DNA of 7,236 bases, taken from NCBI GenBank assembly GCA_946612575.1, contig CAMOEU010000034.1, positions 1 through 7,236 of the forward strand, in the 5' to 3' direction. Shown here one piece after another: positions 1 to 6,151 of the stretch. The DNA comes from an uncultured Clostridia bacterium. GTDB taxonomy: Bacteria > Bacillota > Clostridia > Christensenellales > UBA1242. The position numbers and the translations under genes were made by a program. How positions within the stretch are numbered: position 1 is the stretch's first letter; each line of letters begins with the position of its first letter. The notes beneath the pieces are model-generated. The model made no database searches. It saw only the letters and a program-made list of their open reading frames with translations, and had not been told where the DNA came from.

Positions 1-1626
1 CACATCACTATCAAGACTTTCACTTCCAATAAATTGAAGATATCTTTTCACTGTACCTACCCCAACAGGTGAAAAATAGTGATATGTTGTGCAAACATTA
101 AACCCAAAAGGTTTAACCAAAGACAAAGAATGAGCATGTCCAAAAATTGTCTTACAATCTTTTGCATGGTTTGTAGGCTTGTGTGTAAGGTAAACTCTTT
201 CCCCCAAAACTTCTTTTTCAAGATAAAGCCCATCTTTAATAACATCTTTAAAGCCCATATCAATAAGTTTTTGTCTAAATGATGGAAAATCTTTTCTGTA
301 GTCTCTTTCTTCGTAATTTCCACAAATAAGAATGATGTTTCCGTTAAGTTTTTTCACAAACTCATAATTTCCAAAATCACCCATATGATAAACGATGTCA
401 TTTGGAGCAACTCTACTATTCCATCTTCTGACAAGTTCATCATTCATTTCTTTAACAGTTTTGAATGGAACCAAGTTTCTTCTGACTTTGTTTTCATCGT
501 CAAAGTGTGTGTCACTTGTAAAGAACAAATATGTCTTTGCAAAATGCTCATCATTAGAATTTATCGCCTTCATAAAGTCAGTCCAAACAAACTGATGTTT
601 TGGCACAGCAGTGATATAAGTCACCTTTCTGTCTGCATCATATTTAAACTTCTTGTCTTTAAGCAAAATCTCTGGAGAGATAACTTTTTTAGAAAACTCT
701 TTTTCATGCAAAAGATATGCCACAGGTCCAATATCATAAATTGTTTTGATTCCCATATTCTCTTCTGAGAATTGGAATTTGCCAATAAGTTGTGCCAAAT
801 ATCTTGTTATGCTGTTTCCTTTTGCATTTCTTTCAAATTCATATTGAGAAGTGACAAAACTTCTTGCAAGATATGTAGGGAAGATAGTAAAATCAACATC
901 ACTTGCAATAACTCTGTTGAAAGCTTCAATATCCTTTGTATAGTTTGTGTCTTCAAAATGGTCAAGCATAACATTGTCTGTTCCAAGCCAAACAATTTTG
1001 ATTTTTGATGCAATTCTTGGAGCAGTTTTCAATGCCAAAGCAACATTTGACAAAGTTCCAATACAGCAGATTGTTGTCATTTCATTCTTTTTTGCAACTT
1101 CAATAATCTTGTTTACAGCATCATTTTTGCCATGATAGCCATTTGACAAAAAGTTTTCGCACCCAAAATACACCATAGGATCTTTTTGAGAATACTTAAC
1201 CCCAAAAAGTCTCAAAATTCTTTCCGCTTCATTCTTGCTGTCAATCATTCCACCACGAATGTCAAGTTTTTGCCAAGTCACCCTAAATGGAGCAATGGTG
1301 ATCGCCTTCAAGTCGAAGACATCCTGTCTTGACAAAACATAAGAAATCGCAAATTGATCATCAATCTCATTTGCAACATCAGAATCTATAATAAGAGAAA
1401 TTTTCTCGTTTTCAGAAACTTTTTTTGTCGCCTTTTTGACAGTTTTTGCAGTTGTTTTTTTAGCAACAGTTTTCTTTTTCGTCTCAGTTTTTTTAGTTGC
1501 TGAAGTCTTTTTTACTTCTTTTTTTGAAGAAGCCTTTGCAGCAACAGATGAAGCCTGTTTTTTCTCAGACTTTTCTTCTACTTTTTCATCTTTTTTCTTT
1601 TTAAATAAGTCTTTTAATATTCCCAT
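1..1626 (-). CDS. Nucleoside-hydrolase-like / metallophosphoesterase fusion with Lys-rich N-terminus (3' end off the left edge)
   Basis: This frame is open for 542 codons from the ATG at 1626 to base 1 with no stop. An in-frame TAA at 1636-1638 makes this the only nearby ATG. Residues 1-78 contain 27 lysines: a short amphipathic start (MGILKDLFKKKK), then Lys/Ala/Thr repeats like a histone H1 tail (KKTVAKKTTAKTVKKATKK). Residues 79 to about 340 are an inosine-uridine nucleoside hydrolase fold. They show LIIDSDVANEIDDQFAI (D81, D83, D89, D90), CCIGTLSNVALAL, DTNYTKD (N228, D232) and YD (D298). From about residue 365 follows a calcineurin-like phosphoesterase: SDTHFD (D372, H374), MGDFG (D417), GNYEERD (N437), LTH (H482) and GHAH (H497, H499). 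All seven usual metal ligands are present. Tyr replaces the usual catalytic His at 297 (hydrolase) and 438 (esterase). No Shine-Dalgarno is visible. Domain families are clear. The substrate and the joint function are unknown. Confidence 0.9.
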   Translation of the reverse strand, partial: MGILKDLFKKKKDEKVEEKSEKKQASSVAAKASSKKEVKKTSATKKTETKKKTVAKKTTAKTVKKATKKVSENEKISLIIDSDVANEIDDQFAISYVLSRQDVFDLKAITIAPFRVTWQKLDIRGGMIDSKNEAERILRLFGVKYSQKDPMVYFGCENFLSNGYHGKNDAVNKIIEVAKKNEMTTICCIGTLSNVALALKTAPRIASKIKIVWLGTDNVMLDHFEDTNYTKDIEAFNRVIASDVDFTIFPTYLARSFVTSQYEFERNAKGNSITRYLAQLIGKFQFSEENMGIKTIYDIGPVAYLLHEKEFSKKVISPEILLKDKKFKYDADRKVTYITAVPKHQFVWTDFMKAINSNDEHFAKTYLFFTSDTHFDDENKVRRNLVPFKTVKEMNDELVRRWNSRVAPNDIVYHMGDFGNYEFVKKLNGNIILICGNYEERDYRKDFPSFRQKLIDMGFKDVIKDGLYLEKEVLGERVYLTHKPTNHAKDCKTIFGHAHSLSLVKPFGFNVCTTYHYFSPVGVGTVKRYLQFIGSESLDSDV

Positions 1627-1634
1627 AAGAATAT
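1617..1634. repeat. Inverted repeat across the fusion gene's start codon
   Basis: ATATTC (1617-1622) and GAATAT (1629-1634) are perfect inverted 6-base arms around a 6-base loop. The loop contains the ATG (minus strand, 1624-1626). It could be a weak start-occluding hairpin or an operator, but in such AT-rich DNA it may be chance. Confidence 0.3.
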
Positions 1635-1641
1635 CTTATCA
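1633..1641 (-). promoter_or_regulatory. Possible extended -10 promoter immediately before the fusion gene
   Basis: The minus strand reads TGaTAAGAT, an extended -10 with 4 of 6 matches to TATAAT, only 6 bases before the ATG at 1626. The T-rich DNA upstream offers only a poor -35 (TTGTAA, 16-base spacing). If used, transcription would start at or next to the ATG and give a leaderless mRNA, which fits the absence of a Shine-Dalgarno. This is a weak call. Readthrough from sigF is the alternative. Confidence 0.25.
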
Positions 1642-1679
1642 CAAAACAAAAAAATTACAAACAAAAAAGCAAACAAAAT

Positions 1680-2402
1680 CTATGATTGAAGCTTTTTTCT
1701 AAGGTTTTCAAGAATTTTGTTTTCAAGTCGTGAAACTTGCACCTGAGAAACACCCAATCTTTGTGCAATTTCACTTTGAGTCTTATCATAAAAATATCTC
1801 ATCAAAATAATCTGCTTATCACGGCTATTTAAGCTGTTTATCAAGTCTTTAAGAGCAAACTTATCGACAAAATCTTCGTTTTCAATATTTTCCACTCTAT
1901 CAACAAGCATCAATCCATCTTCTTGATCATCATCAAGTTGGGTATAAAGCGAAACAGGCATTTTTGAAGAATCCATTGCCATAACCACTTCCTGCTGTGG
2001 CATCTTGAAGTGTTTTGCAATATCATCGATTGTTGCACTTTTATTGTTTGCGGCAAAAAAATCTTCACAAAACTTTGTGATTTTAAGATTCAAACTTTTC
2101 ATTGCTCTTGAAACCTTAATCGCACCATCATCTCGCATAAATCGCTTGATTTCTCCAACAATCATCGGCACGACATAAGTGGAAAATTTGACATTATAAT
2201 TTTCATCAAACCTGTTTATAGCCTTCAAAAAGCCCATACATCCGATTTGATATAAATCGTCATATTCCACCCCCTTATCCCTAAACCATCTCACGACCGA
2301 TTTTATAAGTGGAGAATTTTCGTTTACAAGCATCTCTTTAGCACTGTTGTCGCCACTTTGAGCAAGCTTAATAAGTTCAAGAGTTTTCTCCTGCGACAGC
2401 AT
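1680..2402 (-). CDS. sigF: RNA polymerase sporulation sigma factor SigF (SpoIIAC)
   Basis: This is the forespore-specific sigma-70 family factor that directs the first compartment-specific transcription after asymmetric division. In 240-residue numbering, region 2 contains DDLYQIGCMGFLKAINRFD (about 48-66), then KFSTYVVPMIVGEIKRFMRDDG, the core-binding and -10 recognition part. Region 4 carries the helix-turn-helix TQSEIAQRLGVSQVQVSRLE (about 208-227) that reads the -35. Region 3 lies between. Length and sequence resemble Bacillus SigF. I chose the ATG at 2402, one base after the spoIIAB stop (TGAGATG). It has a weak AGG upstream and is probably translationally coupled. A GTG at 2420 would add six residues and overlap spoIIAB, but has no Shine-Dalgarno. 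Position as third gene after AA and AB separates it from SigG and SigB. Confidence 0.96.
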   Translation of the reverse strand: MLSQEKTLELIKLAQSGDNSAKEMLVNENSPLIKSVVRWFRDKGVEYDDLYQIGCMGFLKAINRFDENYNVKFSTYVVPMIVGEIKRFMRDDGAIKVSRAMKSLNLKITKFCEDFFAANNKSATIDDIAKHFKMPQQEVVMAMDSSKMPVSLYTQLDDDQEDGLMLVDRVENIENEDFVDKFALKDLINSLNSRDKQIILMRYFYDKTQSEIAQRLGVSQVQVSRLENKILENLRKKLQS

Positions 2403-2403
2403 C

Positions 2404-2850
2404 TCAACCTGCCACTGCACACGAAGATGCAGAAATTTTCTTTGTCATTCTAACAGATGTGCCAAAAGAATTGCTTGAGACCTGAACATCATCCATAAAA
2501 CTTTCCATAACAGTAAATCCCATTCCGGACCTTTCAGAAGATGGTTTTGAAGTGTAAAACGGCTCTCTAGCTCTTGTAATATCCTTAATTCCAACACCTT
2601 TATCTGTCACAGTGATTGTCACAAGATCATCTTCAAGTTCGCATCTTAAGATAACATCCCCCTTAACAGATGTAGGATAAGCATGCACAACACAATTTGT
2701 GACCGCCTCAGAAACCGCAGTTTTTATATCAGTTATTTCATCAACAGAAGGGTTAAGTTGGACACAAAACGAAGCAACACAAACTCTTGCAAACCCCTCA
2801 TTGACAGATAAAGCCTTGAATGAGACTTCCATATAATTTGAATATTTCAT
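2404..2850 (-). CDS. spoIIAB: Anti-sigma-F factor and serine kinase SpoIIAB
   Basis: This 148-residue GHKL-fold protein binds sigma-F and holds it inactive, and phosphorylates SpoIIAA using ATP. The ATP-binding N-box is SEAVTNCVVHAY (E48 as likely catalytic base, N52 for magnesium). The G1 box is TDKGVGI (D83), followed by the lid EPFYTSKP and the G2 box ERSGMGFTVME (R107, G109, G111). R22 matches the arginine used for sigma-F and SpoIIAA contact in Bacillus (R20). The start ATG has AGGAG six bases upstream, within the 12-base gap after spoIIAA. The stop lies one base before the preferred sigF start. Length and motif order are standard for the family. Confidence 0.96.
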   Translation of the reverse strand: MKYSNYMEVSFKALSVNEGFARVCVASFCVQLNPSVDEITDIKTAVSEAVTNCVVHAYPTSVKGDVILRCELEDDLVTITVTDKGVGIKDITRAREPFYTSKPSSERSGMGFTVMESFMDDVQVSSNSFGTSVRMTKKISASSCAVAG

Positions 2851-2862
2851 AAAAAACTCCTT

Positions 2863-3171
2863 TTAGACAATTTTGGGCATAATGTCATAAAGCCCAGTAA
2901 TTTTAAAAATTTTTTCAGCATGAGAAGAAGGATTTGCAATATAAATAGGAATATCCTTATCTTTCATCTTCTTGTATCTTCCAATCAAAACACCAATCCC
3001 AGTTGAATCCATAAAATCAAGCTCAGAAAGGTCTATGACAATTTTGTCAAAATTAGGTTTGTCAAAAATTTCATCCAAAGTAATTCTTGTGTATGTCGCA
3101 GTATGCTCATCAAGTTCGCCACAAAGCAGGACATACAAAACATTCTTAACAACACGACTTTTTATTTGCAT
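2863..3171 (-). CDS. spoIIAA: Anti-sigma-F factor antagonist SpoIIAA
   Basis: This is a 102-residue STAS-domain protein. Unphosphorylated SpoIIAA binds SpoIIAB and releases sigma-F. SpoIIAB inactivates it by phosphorylating one serine, and SpoIIE restores it in known systems (SpoIIE is not in this window). The phosphosite motif is DFMDSTGIGVLIGRY, with S56 the expected target (S58 in Bacillus). The C-terminal SSHAEKIFKITGLYDIMP matches the STAS end. The start at 3171 has a strong AAGGAG at the right distance (3178-3183). It is the first gene of the operon. No dacF lies upstream, where Bacillus has it. Instead a nucleoside hydrolase gene diverges from it. Confidence 0.96.
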   Translation of the reverse strand: MQIKSRVVKNVLYVLLCGELDEHTATYTRITLDEIFDKPNFDKIVIDLSELDFMDSTGIGVLIGRYKKMKDKDIPIYIANPSSHAEKIFKITGLYDIMPKIV

Positions 3172-3192
3172 AAAATTCTCCTTTCACGAAAA

Positions 3193-3201
3193 ATCATAGC
3201 A
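3193..3201 (-). promoter_or_regulatory. Candidate extended -10 element for the spoIIA operon
   Basis: The minus strand reads TGcTATGAT, an extended -10 with 5 of 6 matches to TATAAT. It would start transcription near 3186 and leave a 15-base leader that contains the AAGGAG. No good -35 and no clear sigma-H element (AGGA...GAAT), which drives spoIIA in Bacillus, was seen, so this is tentative. Confidence 0.3.
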
Positions 3202-3202
3202 T

Positions 3203-3250
3203 AAAAAAAAGAGACAAAAATCTCTTTATTTGTCTCTTTTTGTCTTTTTT
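3203..3250. terminator. Terminator-like hairpin in the divergent spoIIAA / nucleoside hydrolase gap
   Basis: GAGACAAA (3211-3218) pairs with TTTGTCTC (3229-3236). The A-run before it and T-run after it extend the stem, so it looks like an intrinsic terminator in both directions. A shorter alternative hairpin, AAAGAGA (3208-3214) with TCTCTTT (3221-3227), uses the same left arm. No gene runs into it on either strand, so its job is unclear: it may end an unannotated short transcript, act as a leader attenuator for spoIIA, or insulate the two promoters. Confidence 0.5.
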
Positions 3251-3274
3251 TGCAAAATTGAAAAATAATATATT

Positions 3275-3290
3275 TTGCAGTGTTATGCAA
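3275..3290. repeat. Small palindrome TTGCA-N6-TGCAA
   Basis: Perfect 5-base inverted arms sit about 100 bases upstream of the nucleoside hydrolase promoter. This is operator-like in size, but no regulator family is recognised. Confidence 0.3.
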
Positions 3291-3304
3291 GCATACCACC
3301 ACAA

Positions 3305-3320
3305 CATATTGTGTAATATG
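3305..3320. repeat. Small palindrome CATATT-N4-AATATG
   Basis: Perfect 6-base inverted arms with a 4-base spacer lie about 75-90 bases upstream of the predicted start of the nucleoside hydrolase transcript. It could be an operator, though AT-rich chance is also possible. Confidence 0.3.
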
Positions 3321-3378
3321 CAATTAAAACAACAAAATAACAAAGGTAGTCTTTTTGTTTGTTTAAACAATGAAAATG

Positions 3379-3387
3379 TGATATAAT
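3379..3387 (+). promoter_or_regulatory. Extended -10 promoter of the nucleoside hydrolase / M16 operon
   Basis: TGaTATAAT is a perfect extended -10. A weak -35 (TTGTTT, 3359-3364) lies 17 bases upstream. Transcription would start near 3394, giving a leader of about 18 bases that carries GGAG (3402-3405), six bases before the ATG at 3412. Confidence 0.7.
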
Positions 3388-3411
3388 CATATATATCAAA
3401 CGGAGAGAAAA

Positions 3412-4338
3412 ATGGCATACAAAATTAGAGCAATTATTGATACTGACCCAGGAGTTGATGATGTTTGTGCACTTGTTCTTGCATTTGGCAGCAAACTTTT
3501 TGACATCCCACTTATCTGTGCTGCTGGCGGAAACAGCCCAATGGAAAAGATTACACAAAACACACTTCATGTGCTAGAAATATTAAAAAGAGATATTCCA
3601 GTTGCAAAAGGTGCAACAAAACCACTTGAAAGAGAAGCTGTTTATGCTCCCCAAGCTCAAGGCTCAAGTGGACTTGGTGGATATGATTTTGACAGAAGCA
3701 AAATCAAAACAAAACCAATAGAAAAAGAAGCATTTGAAGCTATATATGAAACTCTTATGCAGGATAAGAAGATGACAACACTTATCAGTCTTGGACCAAT
3801 CACAAACTTTGCAAAGCTCATAAAGTTTCATCCTGATTGCTTGCAATATATTGAGCAAATTGTGTTTATGGGTGGATCTAAAGACCAAATTGTTGAGCCA
3901 AGCATCTACCGCGAATTCAATGTCGCCTATGACCCAGAAGCTTCTGAAATTGTGCTTAAAAGCGGCATTCCTGTTGTTATGGTGCCAATGGAACTTGGTC
4001 ACTTTGCATACTTTGATAAGGAAGATATTGAAAAGATAAGAAAAACAAACAAACTTGGAAAAATCTTGGCAAAAATGTTTGAAAACTATAAAGACCATCA
4101 TGTCGGTGGGCTTGGTGCCGCCGTTCATGACTCTTGTGCAATCTATTACCTAACAAATCCAGAACATTTCACAACCGAAGAAAGACACCTTCAAATCGAA
4201 TTTTATAAGAAGGATGACAAAGACTTTGGCTTTATCACAAACAACGATTTAAAGAGGAAAAACGGCAAAGTCTGCATTGATATGAACATTGATGCCTTCA
4301 AAAAAGATTTCTTTGAAATTTTAAAACATTACAAATAA
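3412..4338 (+). CDS. Inosine-uridine-type nucleoside hydrolase (IunH family)
   Basis: This 308-residue protein of the usual family length hydrolyses the N-glycosidic bond of ribonucleosides to free base and ribose, a salvage step in the cytoplasm. It has no signal peptide. The full active-site set is visible: IIDTDPGVDD (D10, D12, D16, D17; calcium and ribose), GGNS (N41), SSGLGGYDF (about 85-93), LGPITNFAKL (128-136), REFNVAYDPEA (E168, N170, D174) and AVHDSCA (H239 as leaving-group acid, D240 as calcium ligand). Base preference (purine, pyrimidine or broad) cannot be read from this. It has its own extended -10 promoter and diverges from spoIIAA. The M16 peptidase gene follows after 14 bases. 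It is a distant paralogue of the hydrolase domain in the fusion gene at 1-1626. Confidence 0.94.
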   Translation: MAYKIRAIIDTDPGVDDVCALVLAFGSKLFDIPLICAAGGNSPMEKITQNTLHVLEILKRDIPVAKGATKPLEREAVYAPQAQGSSGLGGYDFDRSKIKTKPIEKEAFEAIYETLMQDKKMTTLISLGPITNFAKLIKFHPDCLQYIEQIVFMGGSKDQIVEPSIYREFNVAYDPEASEIVLKSGIPVVMVPMELGHFAYFDKEDIEKIRKTNKLGKILAKMFENYKDHHVGGLGAAVHDSCAIYYLTNPEHFTTEERHLQIEFYKKDDKDFGFITNNDLKRKNGKVCIDMNIDAFKKDFFEILKHYK

Positions 4339-4352
4339 TATAGGAAATATAA

Positions 4353-5663
4353 ATGAAAGTTAAAAATTATAAAAATGGTGCAACCCTAATATATAGACAT
4401 TTTCAAAGAAAACACACTTCAGTGTCTGCAGGGTTTATTTTTGGTGATAGTAGGGATAAATATCCCGAACCAACCGCCCATTTTTGCGAACATATGTTTT
4501 TCAAAGAATCAAAAAAAATGACCCAGTTTCAGCTTGTCAAAAAAAGAAATAAAATATTTTCTCTTAAAAACGGAAGAACTGGATTTAAATTCACCTGCAT
4601 TGATTTTTGCAGATCAAACAAAATTTTGGAACCTTGTTTTGACTTTTCAAGCGAAGTGTTGTTAAACACACACTTTTTAAAAAAGCACATTGAAAGCGAA
4701 AAAGGTGTGATAAAACAAGAGTTAACAAAAAGATTAAACGATCCACTCAGAAAATTGGAATATGCAACATACAGAACAATTCGTGACCATCTCAATTCTG
4801 ATTATTCCATTCTTGGCTCTTTCGAAGAAATAGACAAAATGGATGTGGAAACCCTCAAAAAGTTTCACAATGAATGTTTTATTTCACAAAACTTTTTCAT
4901 TTGCATAAGCGGTGGAATATCTTATTTTAGAGCAAAGAAATTGGCTGAAAAATACTTTATTAAAAGATTGAAATCAAACCCAAAGAAAAAATCTGAAAAA
5001 ACCATCGAAATCAAAAACAATAAACCTGGAAATTTGAATATCGAGTACTTTCCTCTTGAAAAAAGTTGGTGCAACATATCAATCAAAGTTGAAAGCAAAC
5101 TTGAAACAACAAAATCTCAGACAATAATTGACCTCCTTACAAAAGTGTCAAATTCAACAGTTGGATTAATTGGATTGACATTAAGAAACAGTGGCCTTGT
5201 TTATAAAGCTGATATTGTTGGCGGTCAAATAAGAAAAAACAACTCATTTTTGTCACTTGATTTTGAGTGTTCAAGCGAAAATGTAAACAAGATTATTGAT
5301 GTTTTAAGTTCAAAATTGTGTGATTTCGCAAACGGTCAAATCACTCAAGAACTGATTGAAGAACAAAAAACCAAAAGAAAATATGAAAAGGATGAAGAAA
5401 TTCAAAAAAATATATATCCAAACAAAGACTATTTCTTATATTTCCAAAACAATGGAAATTTGCTGACAAAGAAATATGAAAAAGAATATAACAAAGAGTT
5501 TAACTCACTCACTTCAAACGATGTTCAAAAATTTTTGATAGATATTCTGTCAAAGCCAGAAAACTTGTATGTGACGATTTTGTCGAATAAAGGTCCAGAA
5601 AACTTCTATACATACGAGCAAATGCAAAAGAAACTTATGTGCCCAAAATTAAAAACAAAATAA
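4353..5663 (+). CDS. M16 family zinc metallopeptidase
   Basis: This is a 436-residue peptidase of the pitrilysin/insulinase superfamily. The inverted zinc motif HFCEH (H43, E46, H47) and the downstream EKGVIKQEL (E116, E123) give a complete HxxEH...E site with about 75 residues between. The N-terminal half continues through SDYSILGSFEEIDKM. The second, non-catalytic M16 domain shows LTLRNSGLVYKADIVG (about 273-288), matching the family's 'LRexxGLaY' segment. The length fits a two-domain unit of the YmfH or AlbF type, which commonly works with a second M16 partner, but no partner is adjacent. There is no signal peptide or membrane segment, so it is probably cytoplasmic. It starts 14 bases after the nucleoside hydrolase with AGGA seven bases before the ATG, so the two are co-transcribed. 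Substrate unknown. Confidence 0.9.
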   Translation: MKVKNYKNGATLIYRHFQRKHTSVSAGFIFGDSRDKYPEPTAHFCEHMFFKESKKMTQFQLVKKRNKIFSLKNGRTGFKFTCIDFCRSNKILEPCFDFSSEVLLNTHFLKKHIESEKGVIKQELTKRLNDPLRKLEYATYRTIRDHLNSDYSILGSFEEIDKMDVETLKKFHNECFISQNFFICISGGISYFRAKKLAEKYFIKRLKSNPKKKSEKTIEIKNNKPGNLNIEYFPLEKSWCNISIKVESKLETTKSQTIIDLLTKVSNSTVGLIGLTLRNSGLVYKADIVGGQIRKNNSFLSLDFECSSENVNKIIDVLSSKLCDFANGQITQELIEEQKTKRKYEKDEEIQKNIYPNKDYFLYFQNNGNLLTKKYEKEYNKEFNSLTSNDVQKFLIDILSKPENLYVTILSNKGPENFYTYEQMQKKLMCPKLKTK

Positions 5664-5695
5664 AAAATACACTTGAAACCAAGTGTATTTTTTTT
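5664..5695. terminator. Bidirectional intrinsic terminator
   Basis: An 11-base perfect stem (5665-5675 with 5680-5690), core TACACTTG/CAAGTGTA, has a 4-base AAAC loop. It is flanked by A-run and T-run, so it can end the plus-strand M16 operon, whose stop is at 5661-5663, and also the convergent minus-strand rplJ-rplL transcript. Confidence 0.92.
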
Positions 5696-5727
5696 GAAAC
5701 ACAAAATCAAATTAACAAATTTAAAAT

Positions 5728-6108
5728 TTATTTAAGTTCTACTGTAGCGCCAGCTTCTTTAAATTTAGCTTCAAATTCTTTAGCTTGAGCAGCAGCAACG
5801 CCTTCTTTAATCATTTTTGGAGCTCCGTCAACCAAAGCTTTAGCTTCAGAAAGTCCAAGTCCTGTAACTTCTCTAACAACTTTGATAACAGCAATTTTGT
5901 TTGCTCCTACTTCTTTCAAGAATACATTGAATTCGCTCTTTTCTTCAGCAGCAGCTGGAGCAGCAGCACCAGCAGCTGGTGCAGCAGCAACTGCAACTGG
6001 AGCAGCAGCACTAACACCAAATTCTTCTTCCAAAGCTTTAACAAGCTCTGAAACTTCAACAATAGTCAATTTTTTGATTTCTTCAACAATATTTTTAATA
6101 TCAGCCAT
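5728..6108 (-). CDS. rplL: 50S ribosomal protein bL12 (L7/L12)
   Basis: This is the ribosomal stalk protein; dimers bind uL10 and recruit translational GTPases. The 126 residues are standard length. The N-terminal dimerisation part is MADIKNIVEEIKKL to about residue 31, then an Ala/Pro hinge (about 33-55, AAAPAAGAAAPAAA). The globular C-terminal domain contains KIAVIKVVREVTGLGLSEAK and VDGAPK and ends TVELK. I chose the ATG at 6108 because the AAGGAG is 10 bases before it but only 1 base before the ATG at 6117, and bL12 normally begins MA. The upstream ATG would add MFK. It follows rplJ after 43 bases. The next thing downstream is a terminator, not rpoB. Confidence 0.97.
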   Translation of the reverse strand: MADIKNIVEEIKKLTIVEVSELVKALEEEFGVSAAAPVAVAAAPAAGAAAPAAAEEKSEFNVFLKEVGANKIAVIKVVREVTGLGLSEAKALVDGAPKMIKEGVAAAQAKEFEAKFKEAGATVELK

Positions 6109-6118
6109 TTTAAACATT

Positions 6119-6124
6119 CTCCTT
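6119..6124 (-). promoter_or_regulatory. Ribosome binding site that decides the rplL start
   Basis: AAGGAG on the minus strand. It is too close to the ATG at 6117 (1 base) and acceptable for the ATG at 6108 (10 bases). Confidence 0.75.
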
Positions 6125-6151
6125 TTTTAAAAATAAAACTCTATGCGATTT

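Noticed and set aside
385..768. 127-residue plus-strand frame
   Set aside because: It is antisense to the conserved hydrolase and phosphoesterase domains on the minus strand, has no Shine-Dalgarno and shows no recognisable motifs.
1384..1626. Separate small histone-like DNA-binding protein
   Set aside because: The Lys-rich stretch continues in frame into the hydrolase domain with no stop, so it is a tail of the fusion protein.
1436..1702. Phe/Ser/Val-rich open frame on the plus strand
   Set aside because: It is the antisense of the Lys/Ala-rich tail of the fusion gene; poly-Lys codons read backwards give Phe-rich frames. It also runs into the end of sigF.
3194..3570. Two overlapping minus-strand frames across the divergent intergenic region
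   Set aside because: They overlap the terminator-like hairpin and the start of the nucleoside hydrolase gene, have no ribosome binding site and have low-complexity composition.
3664..4128. 154-residue minus-strand frame
   Set aside because: It lies fully within the canonical nucleoside hydrolase gene on the other strand and has Cys/Phe/His-rich shadow composition.
5940..6010. GCA/GCT-rich repeat
   Set aside because: It is the normal Ala/Pro hinge of bL12, not a microsatellite of separate interest.
5785..6130. Ser-rich and Ala-rich plus-strand frames
   Set aside because: These are antisense to rplL; the repeats are the Ala/Pro hinge codons read in other frames.
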